Source: Mycteria americana
Lineage: Eukaryota; Chordata; Aves; Ciconiiformes; Ciconiidae
Assembly (NCBI RefSeq): GCF_035582795.1
Contig: NC_134367.1
Coordinates: 51,677,562-51,741,561 of the forward strand
DNA length: 64,000 nucleotides
Direction: 5' to 3'
Shown here: in pieces, positions 35,401 to 48,487 of the stretch
Position numbering within the stretch: position 1 is the stretch's first letter
Layout: each line of letters starts with the position of its first letter
The notes under the pieces: model-generated
The model's database searches: none
Told to the model about the DNA's origin: nothing
The model's input: the letters and a program-made list of their open reading frames with translations, nothing else
Program-made: the position numbers and the translations under genes

Positions 35401-38400
35401 TGTTGAATATTTTGAATAGTATTGTATTTCTCAATCGCTGGCACCTGAATGAAGGACAACAGGGCTGACTGCACAGCAATCGCCTTCCACCTTCCTTTAC
35501 TGAAGGGTAGGTGGTAGTTGTAACCTTGTACCCTGAACCCTCTTCTCTAGGCACTTGTTATGATAAATTTGCAATGTGTTCTTTATTTTCTGGGTTTTTT
35601 AAGAAATTACAAGCAGCGGAGTAGAAATGCATCCAAGATCTGGTATATTTTATCAGAGTGATTACCTATGGATTTAAATGTGTTGAACAGTGATGAGGGA
35701 GGTGCTTGTATTCACCACTCAGTTGCCTTTCTCAGAGCTTTGGTCAAAAGTTTTAGGGAGCAAGTTAGTAGATTTTTCTTACCAAAAGCACATTTTTTGT
35801 TTATTTCTAAAATCGAAGGACCTGGTATCTTCTCTCATCAGCATCTTTTCTCGGTTAGAACTTGTGATGGACTCTTTGGATAATTGTGTTTTTTCTCTAA
35901 CAAGGTTGACACAGTTGAGAAAAGAGCTGCTTGGACACTTTTCCCAGAGCAGTCCAAGCCTTTGGATCCAAATCATCTTGGTACTGATGTACTTTCTGGG
36001 AGTCAAAAGTGGGTTCCTGTGGGGCTTTCAGGATCCCTGAGAGCTGCTGGAGACCTCGGCTGTCTTTTTGATATTCATGCCCCTTGCAGTGTGTTGTACC
36101 CATATTCATGGGTTTCTAAGCACTGTGAGCACTGGCTCCAATGGACAGAAAGGTGAACTCTTGACTGATTTATGTCAGCCAGCTTTAGCTGTGGTCTTCA
36201 AGCAAAATGTTCACTGGAGGGTTGAGATCTTCATGTAGCTGGTCTAGCAGCTTTTTGAACATAGTCAACCTTTGCCTTTATTAGCAGATTGGAGATTATT
36301 GCCTTAGGGTATCTTTTGCATCGTATTTTGTAATTTATTTTTGGTGGGAGGACCTGTTAGGCACAGCCCGGGTCTCTGCTGTTGTCTTGCTGTGCCCATT
36401 GCTCTAGTGATACTAGAGGACATCCCCCGGCCTGGACCGCATACTCCTACACATCCCTTCTAGCTCCACAGGCTTCTCCGAGTACTTTGAGTGACTGGAC
36501 TTTTTACTTTTTTACCTCTTTCTGATGTTCTCAAAATTTCCTAGCTTCCACGGCTTTTAATTTTCCCCATCTTTCAGTAATTCGTATTAGAGGCAAGTGA
36601 GCAGCAGTTGTTGTAGGCTGTGGACCCAGGTTCCTAGTCTCAGAAGAAACTTGATCAGGAATCGCATTTCATAAGAGAAAACAAAAGCTGTGCTTCCCTC
36701 GCCGGACAGCAAAATGGCTGAGCTGAGCAAATCTGCTCGTTAGGTCCGTGACTTGCTTCGTCTCCCTCCCGTGCAATTACTCACAGAGAGAGAAACTCAC
36801 TTCGTGTGTTTTCATTCACATCATCCAAACTTGAGGACTTGGTCTAGAAAGATCAAACTTGCGTTCTGTGTTTGCTGTCAAGACGCTGCAATCCACCGGA
36901 GAAAAAATTAATTCCTTTTTGCTGAGTGAGAATTCAAAGCTAATAAGGAAGAGAAAGCTCCAGATCTTTCTCCTTCCTGTCTCGTATGTGTGGGCAAGTG
37001 AAGGGTACCGGTCCTGCTTTTGACCCTCCGCCCCCCCTTTCCAAGGGACATTTTGTATAAATCAGCATTAGAATTAGTAGGTTTCTGAAACCAGGTGTGA
37101 CAGAAATGGCTTTAATTTAAATGCCTTTTAATTTAAAGTCATTCCTGCTTTCTGGTGTTTCAATTTAAACTGTAAGGAGAAGACTTTCAGGTGTACTAGA
37201 AGAGTGAGTCTCTCAACTCATGTTGGCTTTTACTGGGATATGAAGAAAAAGCTGTTGCTGCTGTCCATGAAAAATCTCTCTGCAAATGCCTGGCATTTTG
37301 TGATGAGTTGGTGTTTCTCTCCGGGAGTCTTTGAAGCTGGTATTTTCCTGAACTTCTTACCAGAATTACCAAGCAAAGCTTTATATTCAAATATTTAAAA
37401 GATTGTAATTGCTTTAATTAAAAAAAAAACATGCACGCACCTGTATTTGATTTATATTACAAATACCTGTATTATCAGGTTGTATTTGCCAGAGTAAATA
37501 CCTGAAAGGTTTTAAGAAACTCATTATGTTGAAGCTCGTGGACTGAGCTGGCCTGTTTCTCAGGTTTCACAAGGTTTTGTCCTATCTTCCTATGTGTACG
37601 TATGTTTATATGGGTGTATATGTGTCCTCGTATTTACCCTACCAATAAGCAAGCAGCCTGAAGAGCTGTAATCATCCTTGGTCGGGATAAATACACATTG
37701 CTGTGTTTTCTAGAACTACTGCAAACACTAGTAAAATTGTCTTGAATTGCGAGAAAAGATTTGGTTTGCTCCCACGTAGGCAGTCTGAGTCTCTCTGCCG
37801 TGCAAACTAAAGCAAAGTGGAAAAGCTTTGCTGCAAGCGAGGGCCAGGCCTGGAGTCACCAACCCTTTCTGCCTAGGAGCCTGTGTTCCCCTCGGTAATG
37901 TCACCCGCGGCCATGTGAGAATTGCTGGCCTGAATAAGAAGTGCGCAGGTGATCTTCTGCTACCTTGAAATTTTACTGTATTTTTTTTTTTTCCCCTTTG
38001 CGGAGTTACATTGGTTGCTTCTGCTCCCACTTAAAAATATGTGTTGGAAGGAAACACTAGGTAGGAGACAGCATTTTTTAACCTGTTCTGTAAGGGATTT
38101 AATGCACACTATTGAACAATATATCTCATCACCTGTACACTTTAGCATATATTTAGCATATGTTTCTACAGCTGTATGTAATGGTGCATCAAAACACGTC
38201 ATGGGGGGAGTTTCAGCTTGTGTCCCCAGATGAGTTGGGGACCAGTGTGAGCCAAGCCACCCCCGTTCCTTGCAGGAGCCAAGGTCAAGGCAGGGCTTCT
38301 TGCACTAAGCTAAACTTCAGGAAATCTCAGGAATTCAGAAGTTAAATTTCACTGAGAAGTAAGGAATGTAAATCAAATAAAGGGCAAATATTTTTTTTTT

Positions 38401-40002
38401 TTTTCCCCAGAACAATACAATAGTTCAGTTGTATGTGCCTTAAACATGAAAATAGCAGGGGAGCTCTAAATAACAGGGGTGACGGGTGAGGACAGGAGGA
38501 GAGAGAAGGGAGTGGGAAGGTGGGAGCCTCTTTTTTCTCACCTTTGTCCAAGGAGTGAGCTGTAACGGAGGGTCTCACTGAATGGGTGATGGGGTTGGAA
38601 GATACACGTGCAAAATCTGGAAAGAGCTTTCAGTTTGGGGCATAAAAAAGCCATCTTTGTCTGAAAGTGGTCTTGGGAAGGAGCAGAGCAAACAACACTA
38701 TCATAATGCATCTTCTCTTCCTTGGCGTGCAGTTGTCACGAGAGATTTGTAACTCTTTTCTTGGTTCATTGTTCCCCGGCTAGTGTGTACTCTCCATTCA
38801 GTAGTGCCAGAATTAAGATGAAGCCTGCCCGTTTCAATAAGGCGGCTTTGTTGTCCAAATGGCAGCACTTGTATAGAAATTGGATTGACTCCAACAGCGC
38901 TTGCACGATACACTGCAAAACTGTTGTCATATGATCCTTTTTATTACTAAGAAAAAGCCTGTTCTCAAAAAAAGACAGACTAATCCTTTTTTTTCTGTTT
39001 TGTTAGGGGAAAAAAAAATCACCAGAAAATTCTTTCTATTAATAATTAGCTGCAAATTTGAAAACTATGCCTAATGATTGAGTATAATGAAGAGATCGGA
39101 TTAAGTGAAGTGACATTAATGTGGAAATATGACGGAGCCCTATCTACTTCATTTTATGTAGCAGCAGCCTTGATTAATCAACTCACAAGTGTAAGCACGT
39201 ACCGTTCAACCTTATAGCAAGAAGGGATGGGAGGTGATGGCACGAAGGGGGAGGGAGGGACGTTGGAGTGATGCAAAGTGCCACTGCAGCTTCTGAAAAG
39301 TATGTTTCTCTCACCTACCTGCATTTCATCAAGACGTGGAAAAGAGACAGCTTGCTCTAAATAAGCTGTTGGAGAGAGCGAGCATCTCTTGGTACTTTGC
39401 ATTCATATAGCACCTAGCAGTACGAGTCCCTCATCCAGGCCAGGCACAAAGTAGGATGCATCCTCATGAGAAAGACATTAACTGCTAATGTCTGCTAGTG
39501 CTAATAATGGAAATTGCTGTTTCAACTCAAAGTATTTTATTCTCTATGAAATTTTTTCTTCGTGCTGGAATAAAGCATCTGTAAAGAGAGCACTTCTTAT
39601 CAACTAAAGTCCAGGTGGTGGATTTGAAAAGAGAATTCTCCTCCGTTTATTCTTTTTTTTCCATTCATGTGCAGAAAATAGGTATACGCGTTTTGTTATA
39701 ATTATTGATACTAATCGTTAACCAAGAAATGTTATTAAAAAAATTGTGTGTTACCACTGGGGTAATGTGAGGAGAAATTGCCTTAGATCTAGATGAGTTT
39801 TATAAAGTGTCTTTTTTTTTTTTTTTTAATTTATTAGTGCACTTTTGTCTTAAGATGCACTAAGAAGCCGCCTTTTGCGATGCCTTGTGACTTTTAAACT
39901 GTTTCTTCTTTAGCTTGTGTTTTGCAGCAACATTATAATATTTGTATAGGTTTTGCTAGCTACAAAATGTCATTGAGTTCCTAGCACATACCAGGTAGAA
40001 TT

Positions 40003-40470
40003 AATGGATTTTAAAGCTGGAGGGACCCATTATGCTCATTGTCTGAGGTCTGTGTGACATAAAGGACATCGAATTTCATCTAATAATTCCTGCATCAAGC
40101 CCATAAATTCTGGCTGAGCTTGAGGGTACTTTAAAGGCATCCAGTCCTGATTTAAAGACTTGAGATGATAAAGCCTTTGCAAGTTTTTCCAGTGGTTAAT
40201 TACCTTTTCTTAAATAATAAGTTTGGTACTGCTTTTCCATTCTGAATTTGTCAAGCCACTGTTTGGTTTTTTTAATTCCATTTTCATGTGCTAACTTCAG
40301 CTGATGTCTGGTATCAGAGATCTTGGCATAGTCAGAAGATACATATGGCCAGGTCACCTCTCGGTCGTTTCTTAGATAATCTGAATCAGTCGGACTCCTC
40401 CTGTCCTCCCTGAAAGATGTATCTTTTAGGGCTTTACTCTGATAGTCCTTTACTTGTCTTAATATCACTT
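40003..40470 (-). repeat. Ancient CR1 LINE 3' fragment
   Basis: Read on the plus strand the order is AAAGCTGGAGGGACCCATTATG, AATAATTCCTGCATCAAGCCC, CATCCAGTCCTGATTTAAAGAC, CCAGTGGTTAATTACC, TCTGAATTTGTCAAGCCA and GGTCACCTCTCGGTCGTTTC. It matches the reverse complement of an old CR1 family well known in turtles and crocodilians, so the element is inserted on the minus strand. It is heavily diverged and has no coding capacity. Confidence 0.8.
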
Positions 40471-41944
40471 ATGTAAGTATTGCTCATTATGGTTTGGGTT
40501 TTTTTTCCTATTACGGACACTCTAAGCTTTTTGAAATAATGGAATTCTCTAAAACCCTATTTACTGTTCCATCAAGTACTAGTTCCACATCCACCTGTAG
40601 GCACTACAAAGTATTATTTGTGTTTGGTAGGTGTGGAGGGTACGTGTTGGTGACTGTGCATTGAGTGACTGTAGGATTGTCTATTTTTAGCTGCTCTGAG
40701 AGTCGGGAGGGTTCTATGCCAGATAGGTGTGCCGGACAGTGTGCCGAGAGACAAATATGTCACATTTTAGAAAATTCTCTCTTAACTTCTCTCTCCCATC
40801 CCTTCCCTGGCTGATAATAGTTCTCTGGAGATTGACACCAGGCTCTGGACTCGGGATGTTCCTGTGCAGGTCAGTTGGTGAAGCAGCGGAAGGAGCCTTG
40901 CTATGCAGGGGCATCCTGCCGGTGCGGTTGTCCTGGGGCATTTTCTAGCAATGAGGGGTGGTGGGGAATAGACATTTGCATTTCACAGAGAGCTTTGGGT
41001 TTGACACTTTGGGCCTGAATCTGGAAAATAGTGGAAGTGCTAAAATTTTCAGTCCAATGAAAGGAGCAAAAGCTGCTGTTGTGAAATGTTTCAGCATTTT
41101 TCACCAAAATAAAATGCTGGGGAGCTCAGTTCAGTTAAAATGAAGATACTATGGGGGGCTGTAGGAGGAAACGAGGGTCTTGATCTGATCTCCCAGACCA
41201 ACAGAAAGCAGAAGTGGACCTTCACTTACCAAATGATGGGGGAGAAGTTTCACAAAGTCCTGATCTCTCAGAAACAGCTGGGAATTGAGGACAGTCATCG
41301 TTAGCTGTGTAACTTCTCTATGGACATTACAGTGATTGTAAGCAGTGCAGTGAGGGTTTCTCAAAAGCGAGGAATTTCATTGGGAAGAAAATATTTAAAA
41401 GGAGTAGATGAAGAGAAGAAATAAGCTAGTTCAGCATAAATTGTAGGTCTAACAAAAATAATTATGTATAGTGAAGGCCAGTCAAGCTGCCCTCTGTAGT
41501 GTCAAGTGTTGTATACATCAGACAATGAATAAATTGCTTCTCACAGCTAGGGACTCAGGATCTTTGAATTTAGTTTGATTGTGAAGCTAAAGGTACGAAT
41601 GTGCTTTTCTTTTGCTCAATAGCCTGCAGTGCTGCTACTCCTTAGTATCTGCTCCAGAGCATTTCTGCAGTCTTGATGGCAAAATTAGCTCTTAAGTACA
41701 AATTATTTCTTTTTCCTAATTGTGACTTTTTTTCTTCAAAGATTTTTGTTTCCATGAGACATAAAGGAACAAATATTATTTTATACAGTTAGTGGAATTC
41801 AGTAGGCAGAGGTTACTGGAGCAGGCTTGATGGATGGGCTTTTTACAACACAAAAATCTCACCTCTGCTCTCCAGTGTCCCTGAGCTGCTGGCAGCAGGA
41901 GGGGTCACCCTGTGCCATCCCTCCTCTTGGCCTCTTCCCCAGAC

Positions 41945-42010
41945 GCTGCTGTGGACCACTTGTGGTTACTGGGCTAGAGGGACCGCTGGTCCCACCCAGG
42001 GTGCAGAATT
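41945..42010 (+). repeat. Possible short CR1-type LINE 3' piece
   Basis: GCTGTGGACCACTTGTGG followed by ACTGGGCTAGAGGGACCGC and GGTCCCACCCAGG resembles the block before the 3' end of avian/reptilian CR1 elements. It is short and diverged, so the call is tentative. Confidence 0.45.
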
Positions 42011-42908
42011 TATCATGATGGTCCTATATCGCAAGTAGAAATTAAATCAAAGGTTGTATTTACTGTTGGATAAACCAGCTTGTTCACTGTGAACTGCAAG
42101 ACTCAGTAGTATCGGTCACTTCTTTATCTTGTATTATAACAATTCATATGAATAAATTAAGTGCTTTAATAATATTCAGGAAGGACTTACAGGGACAAGT
42201 ATGTTACTGAACAGAGACATTAGGGATAAATATATTACCAAACAGAGACATTTCAAAACTCTACATTAGATGTTCATTAGGACACACAATGCCCTTTGCT
42301 CTTCAGATTTAACTATGAGATTTGGAGCATCCTGTTGTGTCACAGACGTGTTGAGGTCAAGTCAGTTTTTCTATCTCCCCTACCTTTAGCAGTCACGGGG
42401 TGGGCACCAAGGCTAAATGCATAGTCAGTGGTCTCTGACTAGTCAGTGGAAGGAGAGACAGAGGGTGATTCCTCATACCCATCCTATTGCCAGCTGAGGC
42501 AGTTGTGACCCCTGGCTTTGTACGGACACCTGACTTGTGGGTGGCCAAAGCTGGTGGTAGGAGGGAACCTTTTTCCATGTTGATCTGGAGTTTTGTGGAA
42601 GCAGAACCCCTTTTGTGTACCTGCCTCTGCAGAGACTTTCTTTGTAGCTTGGCACGCAGCTGTACTCTGTGGGATTGGGGACAGGAGCTCTCCTCTGCCT
42701 TTTCTTCTCTCTCGCCTACTTCAATACCTCCTGAAAAGTGTTTGCAAAGACGCTTCATAGTATTTGAGTCTCTTCTCTTGCTCCACAGCTACACCAGTAG
42801 TATCTGTCTTTGTAAATGAACTCTCTATGAAAGTTCATTTCTATTAGAAATTTGATTTTAATAATAAATTTTGTAGTCACTATTAGGTTTGTTGTGTTTT
42901 TTGTTTTG

Positions 42909-42933
42909 TTTTTTTTTTTTTTTTTTTTTTTTT
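42909..42933 (+). repeat. 25-nt poly-T tract
   Basis: This is the longest homopolymer I counted in the window, preceded by interrupted T runs. No element body is recognised at either side. Confidence 0.9.
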
Positions 42934-44559
42934 AATTGAATTTGCTTTGTGGATTTTTGTTTGCTTGGCATTGTGATTGAATATATGTCTTACATCAGAG
43001 TTCCAAAATCTCTGCTTCCCTCTCTAGACATCTCTGTAGGGATAGATTTCTTTACCTACCTGGATATGCTAAGTGTTTTGTTTTGATTTAAGTGGAAATA
43101 ATGTGGGTCTTCCATTCCTTCTTCTGTGTTCTTGATCCACTTTCCTGCTCTGCTGTGCATGTGCTGGAAAAATTAGCTTTTTCTTATATTACAGGTTGGT
43201 CACTGCATTTGTAAAGGACTGACCCTTTCCAAAATCGCCTCGAAGATACACCTCACCAACCATTTTCCTGGCAGGAAGGTTGATACCTTCTAATGGTTTG
43301 CAGGTGCAGGAGCTGCAGCTCTTCTAAAACCATTGAAGCTCCAGCCTCTATTTCCCGCTGTTTTTTATTCACCTGTTACCTTGCATGGCAGTCTGCACAG
43401 GGAAGTAGCGCTGAAGCTCTTGAAGAGAAGGGAAATGGTGAGCTCTGGCGTAGCAGAGCCAGTTGCAGGAGGCTGCAAGCCCTTTTACCAGCGAGGTCAG
43501 CAGCATGTTGGGAACCTCTTCTGCCTGCATGAGGGTGTAGAAAAGTCGGAGGAGAGAGAGTGTAGTATAATGTGATTTTCTTCAGATGTTGAAGAGGGAG
43601 CTGCTGTTTGTGTCATGTCTGGCTTCTGTTCCTTGAAGGTTAGCCACGGACAGGGAGGTGCTTGCATCCTCTGATGGTTACAGCGCTGTCTCCACGCAGG
43701 GAAAGGCGCAGACGTCTTCTCTCATTGGCAGGCCACTGGAAGCTCCGTGGCAATTTTGGTTTGCCTCTGTCTTAATCCAGATCCACAGCTTTCCAAGTAC
43801 GTGGCGCAGGGGAGGTTACTACGGGTCACTTAGCAGTTTCCGAGTTCGGTGAAGCTGCCGTGTAGCGCTTATTAAGGGGATAGGAGTATAACAGGTAAGC
43901 CGAGTAAATGGATTAGCCGTAAGCAGTCCTATTGTTGGCACTGCCTGGAGATGGGTTGTGAACCAAGCAGTCGTGTCTTGCAAGCGATATTCTTTCATCC
44001 CCTGATTACAGAAGAGCAGCATAAATAGAGTGGCCTACATTGAAATGATTCCTGGAGGAAAGAGGCATTTAAAGCCAGGGGTGGTTACGGGTACTTGGAG
44101 CAAAGTGTTCAACCATCATACCCTTTCCAAGAAGGAGGGGAGGGGAGCAGGGGAAGGAGCATTAAGCCAAGCGTCTCTCTGTCCATCTCTGTCTGAATGC
44201 TTGAGATGTTATGGACAAGTGATTCCTTTGAGGCACGCAGCGCTGCTGTCGTCTTTAGGACCTTCACGGAACAGCTTTTACCTTTAACTATTTTTAGTGG
44301 TTGGCTACTGTTGGCTTGAGGGCGAGTTACATGAGGAAGGTTGCTTAAGAGGACGCCTTTGTGTTTTATTAACGAGACTGGTTGGGGAGGGGTAGAAGCA
44401 TCGTACACTTCTAATGGTGCACATTGACATTTTTAGAGAAAGCATCGGTCTGCAGTACAGGAATTGCTAATAAAAATCATGGTTTGTCCCTCTAGTCCCT
44501 GTCCAGGAAGGATATTTAGCCTTTGAGTCCTCTCTGCCATAAACACAAGAGAACGTGGC

Positions 44560-44705
44560 TTGCCCGTGCCGGCCGGGCAGGCGGGATGCCCGCCCACGCT
44601 GTGCGGTGGCAGCCGGGATGTGCGTGGGACCGGAATGCCGGCCGGCCGGTGTTTGTCCCCAGGCGGAGCACCGGCTCTGGAGGGCGAGCTTCCTTCCCCC
44701 CGCTC
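44560..44705. other. Small CpG-dense patch
   Basis: Repeated CCGGCC and GCCGG motifs and roughly 18 CpGs lie within about 150 bp of otherwise CpG-poor intron. It is too short for a standard island. The duplicated CGCTCTGTGG near 44700-44740 lies at its right edge. Confidence 0.4.
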
Positions 44706-47700
44706 TGTGGGTGAGCTCTCCTTTCCCTCGCTCTGTGGCTTGCTTTTCAGCAGAGCGGCTAGCGCAGATTATTTTTCACTGTGATACGGCATGGTATGCT
44801 TGGTGGTGTGTTTTTGGTGTCTCCCCCCAGCCTGCTGGCAGAGTTTGCAGCATTGCAGGTGTCTCACGGTGTGGCTCGCCGTGATCAGAGGAGCTCAGGA
44901 GGCTTAGGGTTGGATATTTATGCATTTGTTTACTATCTACTATTATCACTCATATTATCTAAGATTACTCTGACTGAAAGAGCTCGGGCAAAACACAGTC
45001 GCCTCCACAGTTTTCCCTGTTGTGTCCTCTGCACTGCTGGCCTCATTGGGAGGAAGCGGTGTCACCTGGAGCTGCTCTCCCCCGATCAGCTCTTGCGGGT
45101 GCTGCTGCATCCCCTGACACGTGGGCACCCAGCAAGGGCTGTGGGTGCCCAAGGCGTGCTCTCCGGGCGAGGGCGGGAGGGTCCTCCACATCACAGCTCA
45201 CATCTCCGCTGGGTTCAGTCGTGCTCTGGAGGAAACTCGCTCCACTCCCCACTTTTCCCATTCTGGCACTTAGGTACCACAGGTATCTAAACCTGCTCTC
45301 CTTAGGTCACAAAAAGACTCTTTCCCAGTCCTAGCATCAGCCTCGGCTTTCCACCTGGGTATAAACAAGCCCTTTCAGGTGGGCTGAATGGGACTATAAA
45401 TACACAAGAGGTTCTGGGCAGTTCCTGTCCCGTCCTGTCCCCCCCCGCCCTTTTTTTTTCTTTTTCTATTTTATTAAGCTAATGGGATTTTGAGCTGGTA
45501 GCAGGTCTTTGATGAAGACAAAAAGACATTTGCTATTGTGTTCATTAAAGCCCCATGTAAGGTAAATGTCTTCCATACAAACCCCATAGTTTGAAGTGTC
45601 CTGCTGTTTCTGCCGGGTGGGGCTGCAGGAATTAACACAGTTTTATCACCTAGAAACAATCTTTCTCTATCTGCAGGCAAAAAAAAGATTCAGGGAGATA
45701 GAATAAAAAATCAGGCGCTTTGTATGTGGAGACTGAGGCTGTTGAGAGAACACGTTAAAGGATTGCAGGGACAGCTTCCCTCTGGGACTCGTCCTCCTCA
45801 GTGTAACCCCTGTTCTGCGAAGACTTGGACATAGACGTCTGTGAGTCAGTTGGGGGAGCTGAGGGGGAGCGTGCATCCAGAAAACGTGCATATTTGGGAT
45901 CAGCTCTTCCTCTCCTCCCCCTCACCCACGGTTTGTGTCCATCGTCAGGGACTCCGGAGCGATCTGGGTCTGTGGCAGATTTGTTTCTACATGTAAGTGG
46001 AACAAATTTTGCAATTTCTTCAAGTGCGTGTCTATCTTTTGATGTTTCTCCCACTGAGTAATAGGATTGAAAGTCACAGCAGCGATTGAAGCCAAGTTAG
46101 AAATAGATCCTTCTTCTGACACCTCTCTGTCCCAGACCTGGCACGACGGGCAGCCCGCAGCATTGCCCTGACACTAAGAGGGCCCACCGGTGTTTTGTCG
46201 GAGGCTGTGTCTCCCACAGCCACTGCCACGGGAGGTACCAAGCTCCTTCAGCAACTCGCTTTCATGAAACTGCCCAAGAAAGCTCTCTGTTGGTACAAGG
46301 GAGATGGAAACAGGCGAGGTGTTTTCTAGTTCAGCTGTTAGCACAGTCAGATATTAGGATCAGAAAGAACCACGTGGCCATGTACCATATCAATTTATCC
46401 AAACCTTCCTATATCAGGTTGGAATCTGTTGGAAATAGAGCACATTTTTTAGAAAGACATTGACTTTAAACAATTGGTCTAACAGGATTACTCATTTTCT
46501 GATGCGTTTGATTTTAAATCTTTGTAAATCTCCACATGGCTCATTTCCCCCTCAAAATTATTTTTTTTTCCATGTGAAATATTCTGCAGTTGTACCGAAC
46601 AGAATTCATATTTAACATAGCATGGAAATAATGTAATTTGAGTATGTCCAATTTTCATTTGATTTTTTTTATTTAAAGGATTTCTATTAATGCAGATCTT
46701 AAAATACCATGCAACATTGTCTGCAAATACAGGCAAGAAATGACCGTGCTGCTGAGCTCCCTGCAATTCACCAGCGAGGCTGAAGAGCTTTCTCAGTGCC
46801 TTGCAGCAGGTCAGAGGAACTACTTCAGCTGCATTCTTCCGCTGCCATTTCTGTGATTGCACATTGCTTCCACCGTAGGAATGATGAAGTGGTATTTCAC
46901 ATAATTTTGCTCTTTTGGCAGTTCTTCACAGAGAACTTTGTGAAGCTGCAATGATCCATTTGAACTCCACTTCAAGCGTTGAGCGTGTCGAAGAGTGGGT
47001 ACGTGCCATCAGTTTTGGCCTCATTTTGCGTGGAGAATTGATGAGTTTCATTTCAGGAATGTTAATCGAGCCATTTGAGTTCAGGTATGAACTCTTTGCA
47101 TAACTGCCTTTCATCGAGGGAGTGAATTCACGTGACCCTGGCCTGTCCTTCCTCACTTGTGTCGTTTCTTTTTCTCACCGCAGCCCTGCTCCTCGTTTAT
47201 TCCATAATCTAGATTATGGCCGAAGGCAAGACCTACATAAGCATATGGTGCACGTTGCACGTTGCATTATCTGAAGTCATGAGGGTGTGATTAATGGGCT
47301 TAGGGTTTTAATTTGGTCTGTCTTGCTCTCGTGTCTCTCTCCAGTGAGGTTGCAAAGCCTGACCAGTGACTGCTGGGTGCGCACACCAAGTGGTGAGGTG
47401 ACACTAATTTCCTTGAAGTGCTGGGCAGCTGCCGGAGGTGAACCTCTGCTGAGAGGAGGAGGAGGGGGGCTTGCTTCAAACTGGCCAGCCGGTTTTAGAT
47501 GGCATTGTTTTGTCAGATCCTAGTGTCTCAAAGCAGCTCCGTCTCCGCTTTCTGCTGCGGTGGAGAGAGCGGGTGGTCTCATTAATGGGTCACATCAAAT
47601 GATGGCAGTTCCCTTTCAGGTGTCGCTCGGCCCTGTGGAGCGGTGTAGATGCGGCAGGTCTGTAGGAGGCAGCTGCTCCCAGCGTACTTGCTATGATGGG

Positions 47701-48158
47701 GCTCAACAGATGTACAAGTCCTGACAAAGAAAAGCACACGTGAGCTGGACCAGGGGATAAAATCCTCCCTGCATTGTCAACACCGTTAAACCAGAAGTCC
47801 AGTCTGCCTTGTGAATTTGTCATCTGGGATTTGAAGAAGGTCAGTTGTACCTTCTTCATCAAATTTAGTGCATAAAATGATTTGTTAGTGCAATACAGGG
47901 CTGTCCAGGAAAAATAATGGTAGGTGTCTGTCTTGTACAAATAGCAAGAGGCACTGGCTGGCCTGGCAGCTCTCTGCGCTAGGGAGATGGGGGCTTTATC
48001 GTGCTGTTTGGCACAGTGGGAGAGGATGAGTAGATCAAAGCAGCAGGTGCAGAGGCTCCTGTATCTACACTGTGTTCAAACTGAGCATTTTATTCCGGAC
48101 TAGATTTAGTCTGGTCCTTTGGACCAAATGTCCCCACTGCATATGTATGTTGAATCTT

Positions 48159-48487
48159 CCTGAGGAGGGGAAGTGGAGAGGGAGGTGCTGATCTCTTCTG
48201 CAAGGTACCCAGTGATAGGACACGTGGGAATGGCTCAAATCTGTGCCAGGGGAGGTTTAGACTGGACATTAGGAAGCATTTCCTTACTGAGAGGGTGGTC
48301 AAACACTGGAACAAGCTTCCTAGAGAGGTGGACGATGCCCCAAGCCTGTCAGTGTTCAAGAGACATTTGGATGATGCCCTTAATAACATGCTTTAACTTT
48401 TGGTCAGCCCTGAATTGGTCAGGCAGTTGGACTAGATGATCGTTGTAGGTCCCTTCCAACTGAAATAGCCTATTCTATGCTACTCTA
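48159..48487 (+). repeat. CR1 LINE 3' end
   Basis: The order CTGAGGAGGGGAAGTGGAG, CCAGTGATAGGACACGTGGG, GGTTTAGACTGGACATTAGG, GAGAGGGTGGTCAAACACTGG, CTAGAGAGGTGGACGATGCC, TTGGACTAGATGATCGTTG and a terminal CTATTCTATGCTACTCTA is the standard avian CR1 untranslated 3' region ending in its short tail repeat. It is 5'-truncated, as nearly all CR1 copies are, and has no intact reading frame. Similarity looks high, so it is much younger than the copy at 40 kb. Confidence 0.93.

Larger units (their letters stand above)
26535..40002. other. Intron 1, segment between solo LTR and old CR1
   Basis: This is mostly unique non-coding DNA. It contains a 14-bp direct repeat (27053-27066 and 27075-27088), a palindromic forkhead pair (31516-31533), an intronic CpG-island-like block (31648-32434) and several T tracts. 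The longest open frames (156 codons at 27872-28342 plus, 158 at 30311-30787 minus, 201 at 31805-32410 minus) match nothing I recognise and are not called. Confidence 0.6.
40471..48158. other. Intron 1, segment between the two main CR1 copies
   Basis: This is non-coding sequence with a 25-T tract (42909-42933), a small CpG-dense patch (44560-44705), an exact FOXO-type site (44936-44943), a possible small CR1 piece (41945-42010) and partly open minus-strand frames near 45667-46160. No gene is recognised. Confidence 0.6.
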
